A DNA stretch of 64,000 nucleotides. Origin: Amycolatopsis saalfeldensis. GTDB taxonomy: Bacteria; Actinomycetota; Actinomycetes; Mycobacteriales; Pseudonocardiaceae. A model generated the notes under the pieces. The model worked only from the letters and a program-made list of their open reading frames with translations. It was not told the origin of the DNA and did not search any database. The DNA lies in contig NZ_FOEF01000009.1 in the NCBI RefSeq assembly GCF_900110575.1, positions 62,001 to 126,000 of the forward strand. The letters are read 5' to 3'. How positions within the stretch are numbered: the first letter of the stretch is position 1; each line of letters begins with the position of its first letter. A program made the translations under genes and the position numbers. Below are positions 14,862 to 23,085 of this stretch, piece by piece.

Positions 14862-16100
14862 TTACTTCGCGGCGGTGCGCTCGAGGTCGGCCTCGACCGA
14901 GTCGTCCTCACGGCCCGGGGTGCGCAGGTTCCACTTCGTGATCACGAACCGGAACACCACGTAGTAGATGACGGCGAGGATCAGCCCGATCGGGATGAGC
15001 AGCCACGCCTTGTGCGCGGTGTCCAGCGACGAGTTCAGGGCGAAGTCGATCGCGCCGCCCGAGAACGAGAAGCCGAGCTTGATGCCGAGCGCGTTGCAGA
15101 CCGCCAGCGAGACACCGGTCATCACCGAGTGGAACAGGTACAGCGGCCACGCGACGAACATGAACGCGAACTCGATCGGCTCCGTGACCCCGGTGATGAA
15201 CGAGGTCAGCGCCGCCGAGATCATGATGCCGCCGACGATCTTCTTCTGCGACGGCTTCGCGGTCTGCCAGATCGCCAGCGCCGCGGCGGGCAGGGCGAAC
15301 ATGAAGATCGGGAAGAAGCCGGTCATGAACGTGCCGGAACCCTGCACGTGGTTGAAGAAGTTGGTCAGGTCGCCGCCGCCGAAGATGAACCACACCGGCA
15401 CGTTCAGCAGCTGGTGCAGGCCGATCGGGATGAGCAGGCGGTTCAGGAAGCCGTAGATGCCGCCACCGATCACCGGCGAGCCGACGACCGCCTTGCCGAT
15501 CGAGGTGATGCCCTCGTCGACGTACTTGAACAGCAGGCCGAAGATCACGCCGAGGATGATCATCGCCAGCGCGGTGATGATCGGCACGAACCGGCGGCCG
15601 CCGAAGAAGGCCAGCCAGGCCGGCAGCTTGATGCGGTGGTAACGCTGCCACAGCAGCGCCGCCACGATGCCGGAGACGACACCGGTCAGCACGCTGTAGG
15701 GCCAGTGGATGGGCGCGCCGTCCCAGCCGGGCTTGTAGCCCTGCTGGCTGCTGATCGGCGCGATGGCCTGGATGACCTTGTTGAAGACGACCCAGCCGAC
15801 GGCCGCGGCGACGGCGGTCGAACCGTCGCCCTTGCGGGCGAAGCCGACCGCGATGCCGATCGCGAACAGCAGCGGCAGCCAGTCGAACAGGCCACCGCCC
15901 GCCGCGCCGATCACGGCCGCGACCTTGTCCCAGCCCAGCCCGTCCTTGCCGAACACGTCGTCCTGGCCGAGCCGGTTCAGCAGACCGGCCGCGGGCAGGG
16001 TGGCGATGGGCAGCATGAGGCTGCGGCCGAAGCGCTGCAGTCCGGCGAGGCCGCTGCCGCTCTTCTTGCCCTTCGCCCCCTCCGCGGTGGTGGCGCTCAT
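14862..16100 (-). CDS. nagE: PTS EIIC permease, N-acetylglucosamine/glucose family
   Basis: The protein has 412 residues and about ten membrane segments. Conserved EIIC elements include LMLPIATLPAAGLL, HQLLNVPVWFIFGG and the family motif GVTEPIEFAFMF. It carries only the IIC domain; EIIB and EIIA are separate genes 1 kb away. GlcNAc is assigned from similarity to Streptomyces NagE2 and from the DasR-type regulator and dre site next door. ATG 16100 has GGAGGTACCCG before it and overlaps the regulator's stop (ATGA). Confidence 0.92.
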   Translation of the reverse strand: MSATTAEGAKGKKSGSGLAGLQRFGRSLMLPIATLPAAGLLNRLGQDDVFGKDGLGWDKVAAVIGAAGGGLFDWLPLLFAIGIAVGFARKGDGSTAVAAAVGWVVFNKVIQAIAPISSQQGYKPGWDGAPIHWPYSVLTGVVSGIVAALLWQRYHRIKLPAWLAFFGGRRFVPIITALAMIILGVIFGLLFKYVDEGITSIGKAVVGSPVIGGGIYGFLNRLLIPIGLHQLLNVPVWFIFGGGDLTNFFNHVQGSGTFMTGFFPIFMFALPAAALAIWQTAKPSQKKIVGGIMISAALTSFITGVTEPIEFAFMFVAWPLYLFHSVMTGVSLAVCNALGIKLGFSFSGGAIDFALNSSLDTAHKAWLLIPIGLILAVIYYVVFRFVITKWNLRTPGREDDSVEADLERTAAK

Positions 16101-16903
16101 CGGGTACCTCCATAGTGGGGTTCGTGGCCGGAATCCGGGGTGTTCCGGTCCAACTGCATGGTCACCTGGTAATGGTCTCCCCGGTACCAGGACGTCATGT
16201 CCTCGACCGGCTCTCCGTTGGCGCTGGAGACCCGGCGGAAGACCAGGAGCGGACTGCCGGTGCGCATGCCGAGCAGGCGCGCCGTTTCGCGGTCCGCGGA
16301 CTCGGCCCACACCGTCTGGTACGCCTGGTCCGGGCGGAGGTCGAAGGCCTCGCCGAGCTGGGCGTACAGCGAACGGGACAGGTCGAGGTCGAGCAGGCCG
16401 GGGGTGCGGCCGGCGTGGTACCAGCCGCGTTCCACGGCCAGTGGCACGCCATCGGCGCGCCGCAGCCGCACGAGGCGGTGGGCGGGCACGCCTTCACCGA
16501 GGCCGAGCGCGTGGGCCGAGGTCACCGGCGGGATCTCCGTGGCGGTCGAGACGACCTCCGTGGTCGGGGTCAGCCCCCGCCGGCGCATGTCGTCGGTGAA
16601 CGACATCAGGTAGAGCTGCAGCTCCATCCGCCGCGCCGCGGTGAAGGTGCCCTTGCCGCGGACTCTGGCCAGCAGGCCCTCCTCGACGAGCTTCCCGATC
16701 GCCGAGCGGACTGTGAGCCGCGAGACACCGTAGCGCTGGGCCAGCTCCCGCTCCGACGGGATCGGCGACCCCGGCGGCAGCTCTCGCTCGACCGAGCGGC
16801 GCAGGATCTCCCGCAGCTGGGCGTGCTTGGGCGTGGGCCCGTTCACCACCCGCTCGACCCGATCGGGTGGCGGGACGTGCGCGGCCGCGCTCATCGGCGT
16901 CAC
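16097..16903 (-). CDS. dasR: GntR/HutC-family regulator, DasR-like
   Basis: The protein has 268 residues. An N-terminal winged helix (about 28-95: PSERELAQRYGVSRLTVRSAIGKLVEEGLL) is followed by a UTRA effector domain. Streptomyces DasR represses GlcNAc and chitin genes and is released by GlcN-6-phosphate. The match is supported by a dre-type operator (16967-16976) 64 bases upstream and by co-transcription with EIIC. ATG 16903 is taken; ATG 16894 is also possible. The name dasR is by analogy. Confidence 0.85.
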   Translation of the reverse strand: MTPMSAAAHVPPPDRVERVVNGPTPKHAQLREILRRSVERELPPGSPIPSERELAQRYGVSRLTVRSAIGKLVEEGLLARVRGKGTFTAARRMELQLYLMSFTDDMRRRGLTPTTEVVSTATEIPPVTSAHALGLGEGVPAHRLVRLRRADGVPLAVERGWYHAGRTPGLLDLDLSRSLYAQLGEAFDLRPDQAYQTVWAESADRETARLLGMRTGSPLLVFRRVSSANGEPVEDMTSWYRGDHYQVTMQLDRNTPDSGHEPHYGGTR

Positions 16904-16966
16904 CCTCCCTCGTCTCGTCGCACCGGAACCGGTGCTCGCGTCCGGGCCGGAAGATTGGTACGTTCC

Positions 16967-16976
16967 GGTCTAGACC
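16967..16976. promoter_or_regulatory. DasR-responsive element (dre) GGTCTAGACC
   Basis: A perfect 10-bp palindrome forms the core of the dre consensus (ACTGGTCTAGACCAGT). It sits between the divergent regulator-EIIC-HPr and EIIB-EIIA units and can control both. A wider inverted repeat, ATTGGT (16954-16959) and ACCAAT (16974-16979), overlaps its right half and could be a second binding register. Confidence 0.8.
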
Positions 16977-17134
16977 AATGACATGATGGGGCAGGATGCT
17001 CCGGCGGGCGAGCGGGTGTCAACCACCGTTATGCGTTCGTGGCCGACCGCGGCGTGCATGCCGACGAACGGCGTAGTACTGCTGGAAATGCAGCTTGCTC
17101 ACGTGGGAAAGCAACAGGAAACGAGGAGGCCGCG

Positions 17135-17371
17135 ATGGCGGACGACAGGCCGGAGAAGATTCTCGCGGCACTCGGCGGATCGGACAACGTCGTCGAGATC
17201 GAAGGCTGCATCACGCGGCTGCGGTGCGAGCTGGAGGACATGAGCCTGATCGACGAGCCGGCGCTCAAGGCCGCGGGCGCGATGGGCGTGGTGCGGATGG
17301 GCTCGGGCGTGCAGGTGATCGTCGGCCCCGAGGCCGACACGATCGCCAGCGACATCGAGGACCTGATGTGA
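17135..17371 (+). CDS. nagF: PTS EIIB, N-acetylglucosamine type
   Basis: The protein has 78 residues. The phosphorylated cysteine is C25 in EGCITRLRCEL, the exact EIIB-Glc/Nag motif. It takes phosphate from EIIA and gives it to GlcNAc in EIIC. ATG 17135 follows GAGGAGG. The open frame further upstream is not needed for the domain. It overlaps EIIA by four bases (GTGA). Confidence 0.93.
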   Translation: MADDRPEKILAALGGSDNVVEIEGCITRLRCELEDMSLIDEPALKAAGAMGVVRMGSGVQVIVGPEADTIASDIEDLM

Positions 17372-17823
17372 GCCTGCCGATCCTGAGCCCCGTCGCCGGC
17401 AAGGTGGTCGCGATCACCGAGGTGCCGGACCCGGTGTTCGCCGAGGCCATGGTCGGGCCCGGCATCGCCGTGGTGCCGAGCGGCGGGCGGGCCGACGCGG
17501 TCGCGCCGGTCGACGGGACCGTTGTGACGCTGCACCCGCACGCGTTCGTGGTGGCCACCGAGGACGGCCGCGCCGTGCTCGTCCACCTGGGCATCGACAC
17601 GGTGAAGGAGAAGGGCGAGGGCTTCACCCTGCACGTGGTGAAGGGCGAGGCGGTGCGCGCCGGGCAGCCGGTGGTGGGCTGGGACCCCGAGGCCGTCGCG
17701 GCCGCCGGCTACTCGCCGATCGTGCCGGTGGTCGGGCTCGACGCGCCGGCCGAGGTGCTCGCGGACCTCGAGCCCGGGCGCGAGGTCGCCGCGGGCGACC
17801 CGCTGTTCACCTGGAGCGACTGA
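17368..17823 (+). CDS. crr: PTS EIIA, glucose/N-acetylglucosamine type (Crr-like)
   Basis: The protein has 151 residues. Active H73 lies in AVLVHLGIDTVK and partner H58 in HPHAFVV; the domain starts ILSPVAGKVVAI. It relays phosphate from HPr to EIIB. The GTG start at 17368 overlaps the EIIB stop. The gene ends 16 bases before a strong hairpin. Confidence 0.94.
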   Translation: MSLPILSPVAGKVVAITEVPDPVFAEAMVGPGIAVVPSGGRADAVAPVDGTVVTLHPHAFVVATEDGRAVLVHLGIDTVKEKGEGFTLHVVKGEAVRAGQPVVGWDPEAVAAAGYSPIVPVVGLDAPAEVLADLEPGREVAAGDPLFTWSD

Positions 17824-17838
17824 ACGGTGTGACGCAGG

Positions 17839-17876
17839 AGGGCCCCTTGTGGACGGTGACGTCCGCAAGGGGCCCT
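17839..17876. terminator. Bidirectional intrinsic terminator after the EIIA gene
   Basis: A perfect 11-bp stem AGGGCCCCTTG / CAAGGGGCCCT (17839-17849 and 17866-17876) with an inner GGAC/GTCC pairing lies between convergent EIIA and Rieske genes. There is no clear U-tract, as is common in actinomycetes. Confidence 0.8.
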
Positions 17877-17897
17877 GTTCATGGGTGCTTCGGCTGG

Positions 17898-18326
17898 TCA
17901 GGCGGTGGTCACCTGTCCGTTCTCGACCTTCACGTTCACCTTCGGCAACGGCTTGTCCGCGGGCCCGTTCTTGACGGCGCCGGTGAGCGCGTCGAAGACC
18001 GAGCCGTGGCACGGGCAGCGCAGCTCGCCGCCGCTGGGCGGGTTCACGGTGCAGCCCTGGTGCGTGCAGACGGCGCTGAAGCAGGCGACGGTCCCCGCGG
18101 CGGGCTGGGCGACGATCACGTCCTGGCCGTCCGGGGTCTTCGCGGATTTCGCCTGGCCCACGGGCACCTCGGCCAGCGCAATCACCTTTCCGCCCGGCTT
18201 CGGCGCTTCGGCGCTCGCCCCCGGGCTGCCGCCACAGGCGGCGAGGGCCACGGTGCCCACGGCGGCACCGGCCACGGCGGCCCCGGTGGTGAGGACGGAA
18301 CGGCGGGAGTGCAGTTCGGCAGTCAT
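17898..18326 (-). CDS. Rieske [2Fe-2S] lipoprotein with twin-arginine signal
   Basis: The protein has 142 residues. SRRSVLTTGAAVAG (7-20) is a Tat-type signal and LAAC (C31) a lipobox, so a folded cluster protein is exported and lipid-anchored. Cluster ligands are C87, H89 (CTHQGC) and C104, H107 (CPCHGS); C92 and C106 can form the stabilising disulphide. It resembles the stand-alone Rieske lipoproteins common in streptomycetes, whose redox partner is unknown. ATG 18326 has AGGGG just upstream. Confidence 0.9.
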   Translation of the reverse strand: MTAELHSRRSVLTTGAAVAGAAVGTVALAACGGSPGASAEAPKPGGKVIALAEVPVGQAKSAKTPDGQDVIVAQPAAGTVACFSAVCTHQGCTVNPPSGGELRCPCHGSVFDALTGAVKNGPADKPLPKVNVKVENGQVTTA

Positions 18327-18477
18327 ACCCCTGGCAACGAGATCCAGGCCGGTCCGGTTCACCGGTTCACGAGATTGTGCGGATCTCGTTCGCCCGCCCG
18401 TCGCGGTGAACCGGATCGGCCCGCCGTCCGTGTACCTGCCGAAGGGATCCAGGGTGGGTCGGAGTGGAGGTTCGGTC

Positions 18478-18864
18478 ATGGACAAGTGGTTCCGCGTAAT
18501 CGCCGCAGTGGGGCTGGTCGGCTCGGCGCTGGTGCACTTCTACCTGTACTGGGGCAGTGGTTACTCGGACATCGCCGTGGTCGGCCCGTTGTTCCTGCTC
18601 AACGGCGTCGCGGGCGTCGTGATCGCCGTCGCGGTGCTGTTCTGGAAGCACTGGCTGCCGGCGCTGCTGGCGTTCGGCTTCGGCGCCGTGACGCTGGTGT
18701 CGTACTTCCTGGCCACGACGGTCGGGTTCTTCGGGGTGCACGACCAGTTCAACAGCCAGTTCGAGTACTGGGGCGTGGTGACCGAGGCGCTCTGCGTGAT
18801 CTTCGGTCTCGTCCTGCTGGTCCGCGACCTCCAGTCCCGCCGGGTGGTGACCGTGTCCCGCTGA
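18478..18864 (+). CDS. Small four-helix integral membrane protein
   Basis: The protein has 128 residues with four predicted membrane segments (about 8-28, 36-57, 60-82, 98-118) and short loops. The last ends in a basic tail LVRDLQSRRVVTV. Similar unnamed proteins are frequent in actinomycetes; no function is known. ATG 18478 follows GGAGTGGAGG. Confidence 0.75.
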   Translation: MDKWFRVIAAVGLVGSALVHFYLYWGSGYSDIAVVGPLFLLNGVAGVVIAVAVLFWKHWLPALLAFGFGAVTLVSYFLATTVGFFGVHDQFNSQFEYWGVVTEALCVIFGLVLLVRDLQSRRVVTVSR

Positions 18865-19262
18865 GGGCCTGGGTTCGGGGGGTGATGGGGGAGTTTGCCT
18901 GTCGCCGCACCGGTCGTCGGCCGTGCGGCCGGCTCGCCGCGACCGGACTGTCGGGCGGGTTCTCGACCTTGGGTTCGGCTTGGTGCCTGTGTGGGTTCCG
19001 GCTTTGCTGCCCGAGCAGGGCCCGGCCTGGGCAGTCGAGCCGGTTTTGGCTTGGCCAAGGGGAATCCGGGTCGTCCGGTGCCGGTGGCGACGTCGGTCGT
19101 GACGCGTTCCGGGGGCGTCGAACGTCCTCGCGAGCTTTGCCGCCCGCCAACCCCTGATCCCGCTACCCGGTCGGGTGAAAAGCCGCTCCACGCGTCGCGA
19201 GGGGACCTTTCGCGACAGCGTTCGATTGCCCGCGAGTGCCGTTCCCTGTCAGCGTGGTCGGC
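18865..19262. other. Intergenic region of about 400 bases, no gene recognised
   Basis: Open frames exist on both strands, but their products are Arg/Pro/Gly/Ala-rich and match nothing. No terminator-grade hairpin, promoter hexamer pair or repeat stands out. The right end carries the start region of the prepilin peptidase, without an obvious ribosome-binding site. Confidence 0.5.
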
Positions 19263-20198
19263 ATGGAATGGGGACTGTTCGCGCTGGTCGTAGCGACCGG
19301 CGCCCTCGCTGCGATGGCCGCGGGGCTACTGGTGCGCCGAGCCGGCGCGCCGATTCCGCTCAGCGCCACGGCGATGCTCGCCGGGGCCGGGGCGGCAGTC
19401 GTCGCGTGGCGATGGCAGGCGGGTGCTTGGCCGGGCTGGTGGCTGCCGGTCGCCTGGCTCGTCACGGTGCTCGGCGCCCCACTGGCCCTGGCCGACGTCC
19501 GCCACCGCCGGCTGCCGGACGTGCTGACGCTGCCCGCGTACCCCCTCCTCGCCATCGCGCTGTCCGGCGGCGGCCTGGAAACGCTGACCGCCGCCCTCAC
19601 CGGCGCCCTCCTGTTCGGCGGCGCGCACCTGCTGGTCCGCCACCTGGCCCCAACCCAACTCGGCGCGGGCGACGTGAAGCTCACCGGCAGCCTCGGCGCA
19701 GTTCTGGGCGCCGTCGGCTGGCCCGCGCCGGCTTTCGCCGCGGTCGCCGCCAGCGCACTGAGCGCCACCCTCGCCGCGGCCGCCCACCTACGCACTTCGC
19801 CCCGGCGGCCCCAGAGCCCGGCCACCCCCCACCCGAACCCGGGCGACGGGCCGGCGCACCGAACCACCGACCCCCACTCGACTGGTTGCCCGCAATCGCC
19901 GACTTGTTCTCACCTGAGCGTCTGCTCCCGTTCGCCGACTTGTTCTCACCTGAGCGCCTGCTCCCATTCGCCGACCGCAGCCGCTGCCTCAGCTGGCGCC
20001 GTCGATCAGCCGTCACCCGTTCCTCGCCCGCATCCTCACGCGGTGGACCCGCGGCCCAGGGCAGCGGATCCGTCCCAGCGGGCCGGCCGCCCCCGCGCCC
20101 AGCGGTCAGCCCGGGTCCCGCACGGTCCGGCGTTGCTGCTGGCCACCTGGCTGTGCGCGGTGGTCGCCGGGCCGGGATCGGGGGTGGCCGTGAGCTGA
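19263..20198 (+). CDS. Type IV prepilin-like peptidase (A24) with repeat-bearing insertion
   Basis: The protein has 311 residues. The catalytic aspartate motifs are LADVRHRRLPDVLTLP (about 77-91) and LGAGDVKLTG (about 133-142), embedded in six or so membrane segments. A typical actinobacterial homologue is 200-250 residues. Here about 105 residues (about 178-284) are inserted before the last membrane segment GPALLLATWL; they hold a Cys/Ser/His tandem repeat (SPTCSHLSxCS). The enzyme would process Flp/Tad-type prepilins, but no pilin genes are in the window. ATG 19263 is chosen; GTG 19236 would add nine residues. Its counterpart follows aroE in mycobacteria. Confidence 0.8.
   Translation: MEWGLFALVVATGALAAMAAGLLVRRAGAPIPLSATAMLAGAGAAVVAWRWQAGAWPGWWLPVAWLVTVLGAPLALADVRHRRLPDVLTLPAYPLLAIALSGGGLETLTAALTGALLFGGAHLLVRHLAPTQLGAGDVKLTGSLGAVLGAVGWPAPAFAAVAASALSATLAAAAHLRTSPRRPQSPATPHPNPGDGPAHRTTDPHSTGCPQSPTCSHLSVCSRSPTCSHLSACSHSPTAAAASAGAVDQPSPVPRPHPHAVDPRPRAADPSQRAGRPRAQRSARVPHGPALLLATWLCAVVAGPGSGVAVS
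19896..19976 (+). repeat. 36-bp tandem repeat inside the prepilin peptidase gene
   Basis: Two complete 36-bp copies (19896-19931 and 19932-19967, differing at two positions) and the first bases of a third start with TCGCCGACTTGTTCTCACCT. The unit is in frame and encodes SPTCSHLSxCSx. Base composition is lower in GC than the surroundings. Confidence 0.88.
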
Positions 20199-20243
20199 GG
20201 GGTTCCCGCCCGGACCGGCAGGGGGACGTGACAGGATTACCCG

Positions 20244-21431
20244 GTGTTGCGCTGGATCACCGCAGGAGAATCACACGGACCCGCCCTCGCCGCCGTGCTC
20301 GAGGGCCTGCCCGCCGGGGTGGAGGTGACCACCGGGGACCTCACCGCGCAGCTCGCGCGGCGGCGGCTCGGGTTCGGCCGCAGCCCGCGGATGGGCTTCG
20401 AGACCGACAACGTCCAGTTCCTCGGCGGCGTCCGCCACGGGCTGTCGCAGGGCGGCCCCATCGCGGTGCAGATCGAGAACGCCGAGTGGCCCAAGTGGGA
20501 GCAGGTCATGGCGGCCGACCCGGTGGACCCCGAGGTGCTCGCCGGGCTGGCCCGCAACGAGCCGCTGACCCGGCCGCGGCCCGGGCACGCCGACCTGCCC
20601 GGCATGCAGAAGTACGGCTTCGACGAGGCGCGCCCCGTCCTCGAGCGCGCGAGCGCCCGCGAGACCGCTTCGCGCACGGCGCTGGGCACGGTGGCGCGGA
20701 ACTTCCTGCGCCAGCTGCTCGGCGTGGAGGTGCTGAGCCACGTCGTCTCGATCGGCGGGGCGGACGCGCCCGAGGGGCCGCTGCCGCAGCCGGGCGACCT
20801 CGACGCGGTGGACGAGAGCCCGGTGCGGGCGTTCTCGGCCGAGGGCACCGAGGCGATGGTCGCCGAGGTGGACGCCGTCCGGAAGGCCGGGGACACCGTC
20901 GGCGGCGTGATCGAGGTGCTCGCCTACGGGCTGCCGCCGGGCCTCGGCTCGCACGTGCACTGGGACCGCAGGCTCGACGCCCGACTGGCCGGCGCCCTGA
21001 TGGGCGTGCAGGCCATGAAGGGCGTCGAGGTCGGCGACGGCTTCACCACCGCCCGCCGCTGGGGCAGCCAGGCGCACGACGAGATCGACCGCGGCACCGG
21101 CCCGGTCGGCGTCACCCGCCGGTCCAACCGCGCGGGCGGGCTGGAGGGCGGCATCACCAACGGTGAGCCGCTGCGGGTGCGCGTCGCGATGAAGCCGATC
21201 TCCACCGTGCCGAAAGCACTGTCTACTGTAGACGTCCGGACCGGCGAGCCCGCCGTGGCCATCCACCAGCGCTCCGACGTGTGCGCCGTGCCCCGCGCGG
21301 GCGTGGTGCTGGAGTCGGTGGTCGCGCTGGTGCTGGCCGACGCCGCGCTGGAGAAGTTCGGCGGCGACTCGCTGGCCGAGAGCAAGCGCAACGCCGAGGC
21401 CTACCTGAAGGCGCTCGAGGAGCGCTGGTGA
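20244..21431 (+). CDS. aroC: Chorismate synthase
   Basis: It converts EPSP to chorismate with reduced FMN. The protein has 395 residues with the family motifs WITAGESHGPALAAVLEG (N-terminus), RPGHADLPGMQKYG, GGITNGEPLRVRVAMKPI and a C-terminal VLADAALEKFGGDSL. The GTG start at 20244 has no ribosome-binding site; CAGGAT six bases upstream may be a weak leaderless -10. It overlaps aroK by four bases. A palindrome GTCTACTGTAGAC (21221-21233) forces three rare codons in the gene. Confidence 0.97.
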   Translation: MLRWITAGESHGPALAAVLEGLPAGVEVTTGDLTAQLARRRLGFGRSPRMGFETDNVQFLGGVRHGLSQGGPIAVQIENAEWPKWEQVMAADPVDPEVLAGLARNEPLTRPRPGHADLPGMQKYGFDEARPVLERASARETASRTALGTVARNFLRQLLGVEVLSHVVSIGGADAPEGPLPQPGDLDAVDESPVRAFSAEGTEAMVAEVDAVRKAGDTVGGVIEVLAYGLPPGLGSHVHWDRRLDARLAGALMGVQAMKGVEVGDGFTTARRWGSQAHDEIDRGTGPVGVTRRSNRAGGLEGGITNGEPLRVRVAMKPISTVPKALSTVDVRTGEPAVAIHQRSDVCAVPRAGVVLESVVALVLADAALEKFGGDSLAESKRNAEAYLKALEERW

Positions 21432-21952
21432 GCCCCCGCGCGGTGGTCGTCGGGCCGCCCGGCTCGGGCAAGAGCACGGTCGGCCCGCTGCTCGCCGAAG
21501 CGCTCGGCGTGGTGTTCCGCGACACCGACGACGACATCGTCGCGCGCACCGGACGGTCCATTTCGGACATCTTCGCCGAGGACGGCGAGCCGGCGTTCCG
21601 GGTGCTCGAAGCCGAGGCCGTCGCCACCGCGCTGGCGGAGCACGAAGGCGTCCTGTCACTCGGCGGCGGCGCCCCGCTCACGCCGTCGACCCGCGCGCTG
21701 CTGGCGGAGCACACGGTGGTGTTCCTGAACGTCGGCCTCGCCGCCGGGGTCCAGCGAGCCGGCCTATCCACGGCCCGGCCGCTGCTGGCGGGCGTGAACC
21801 CGCGCGCCACCTTCAAAACCCTGCTCGACGCGCGCCTGCCGGTCTACCGGGAGGTCGCGACCGTCGAGATCGACACCGACACGCGGACGCCCGCCGAGGT
21901 GGTGGCGGCCACGACCGCCGCGCTCGCCGGCGTCCCGGAGCTTCAGGAGTAG
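21428..21952 (+). CDS. aroK: Shikimate kinase
   Basis: It phosphorylates shikimate with ATP. The protein has 174 residues: Walker A GPPGSGKST (9-17), shikimate-binding D34 (DTDDD) and R58, glycines 79-81, lid R117. It overlaps aroC (GTGA) and touches aroB. The fixed order aroC-aroK-aroB-aroQ makes one shikimate operon. Confidence 0.96.
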   Translation: MSPRAVVVGPPGSGKSTVGPLLAEALGVVFRDTDDDIVARTGRSISDIFAEDGEPAFRVLEAEAVATALAEHEGVLSLGGGAPLTPSTRALLAEHTVVFLNVGLAAGVQRAGLSTARPLLAGVNPRATFKTLLDARLPVYREVATVEIDTDTRTPAEVVAATTAALAGVPELQE

Positions 21953-21963
21953 TGAGGAAAACC

Positions 21964-23085
21964 GTGTCCGAGAACCCGGCCGAACCGGTCCGGATCCGCG
22001 TCGCCACCGCGAGCCCGTACGACGTGGTCGTGGGCCGCGGCCTGCTCGGCGAGCTCACCACGCAGCTCGCCGACGCGTCGAAGATCGCGCTGATCCACCC
22101 GCCGACGCTCACCACCACCGCCGAGGCCGTCCGCGAAGAGCTGGCCGCCGCGGGCCTCGACGCGCACCGCGTCGAGATCCCGGACGCCGAGGACGGCAAG
22201 GCCTTCGGCGTCGCGAGCTTCTGCTGGGAGGTGCTCGGCCGGATCGGGCTCGACCGCCGCGGGGTGGTCGTCGCACTGGGCGGCGGCGCGGTCACCGACC
22301 TGGCCGGGTTCGTCGCGGCCACCTGGATGCGCGGCGTGCGCCTGGTCAACGTGCCGACGACGCTGCTGGGCATGGTCGACGCGGCCGTCGGCGGCAAGAC
22401 CGGCATCAACACCGAGGCCGGCAAGAACCTGGTGGGCGTGTTCCACGAGCCGTCCGCCGTGTTCGCCGACCTGGCCACGCTGGAGACGCTGCCGCCGAAC
22501 GAGCTGGTCGCGGGCATGGCCGAGGTGGTCAAGACCGGGTTCATCGCCGACCCGCGCATCCTCGAGCTGATCGAACAGGACCCGGCCGCCGCGCTCGACG
22601 CGTCCGGCGACGTGCTCGCCGAGCTGGTGCGGCGCTCTATCCAGGTGAAGGCTGACGTCGTCGCCGCAGACCTGCGAGAGTCCGACCTGCGCGAGATCCT
22701 CAACTACGGCCACACCCTGGGCCACGCCATCGAGCGCCGCGAGCGTTACCGCTGGCGCCACGGCGCGGCGGTGAGCGTCGGCCTCGTCTTCGCCGCGGAG
22801 CTTTCCCGGCTCACCGGAAGGCTCGACGACGCCACGGCGGCGCGCCACGCGTCCGTGCTGAAGCTGCTCGGCCTGCCGACGACGTACGACGCCGAAGCGC
22901 TGCCGCAGCTCGTCGAGAGCATGAAGGGCGACAAGAAAACCCGCTCCGGCGTGCTCCGGTTCGTGGTCCTCGACGGGCTCGCGAAGCCCGGCCGCCTGGA
23001 GGGCCCGGACCCGGCGCTGCTGGCGGCCGCGTACTCCGCGATCGTCGACGACACCCCCAAGAACAGCGGGAGTGTGCTGCTGTGA
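21964..23085 (+). CDS. aroB: 3-dehydroquinate synthase
   Basis: It converts DAHP to 3-dehydroquinate using NAD and a metal. The protein has 373 residues. NAD-binding GGGAVTDLAGFVAATWMRG is followed by PTTLLGMVDAAVGGKTGIN; metal ligands include the Glu in GMAEVVKTG and the His residues in NYGHTLGHAIE and WRHGAA. GTG 21964 is preferred because TGAGGAAA lies five bases upstream; GTG 21952, overlapping the aroK stop, would add four residues. Confidence 0.96.
   Translation: MSENPAEPVRIRVATASPYDVVVGRGLLGELTTQLADASKIALIHPPTLTTTAEAVREELAAAGLDAHRVEIPDAEDGKAFGVASFCWEVLGRIGLDRRGVVVALGGGAVTDLAGFVAATWMRGVRLVNVPTTLLGMVDAAVGGKTGINTEAGKNLVGVFHEPSAVFADLATLETLPPNELVAGMAEVVKTGFIADPRILELIEQDPAAALDASGDVLAELVRRSIQVKADVVAADLRESDLREILNYGHTLGHAIERRERYRWRHGAAVSVGLVFAAELSRLTGRLDDATAARHASVLKLLGLPTTYDAEALPQLVESMKGDKKTRSGVLRFVVLDGLAKPGRLEGPDPALLAAAYSAIVDDTPKNSGSVLL

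Noticed and set aside
18561..19191. Minus-strand frames in the 400-base gap before the prepilin peptidase
   Set aside because: Low-complexity products without ribosome-binding sites or similarity; they also overlap the membrane protein gene ending at 18864.
19175..21166. Long plus-strand frame overlapping the prepilin peptidase and aroC
   Set aside because: It is out of frame with both conserved proteins and encodes an Arg/Pro/Gly-rich product, a typical GC-rich shadow.
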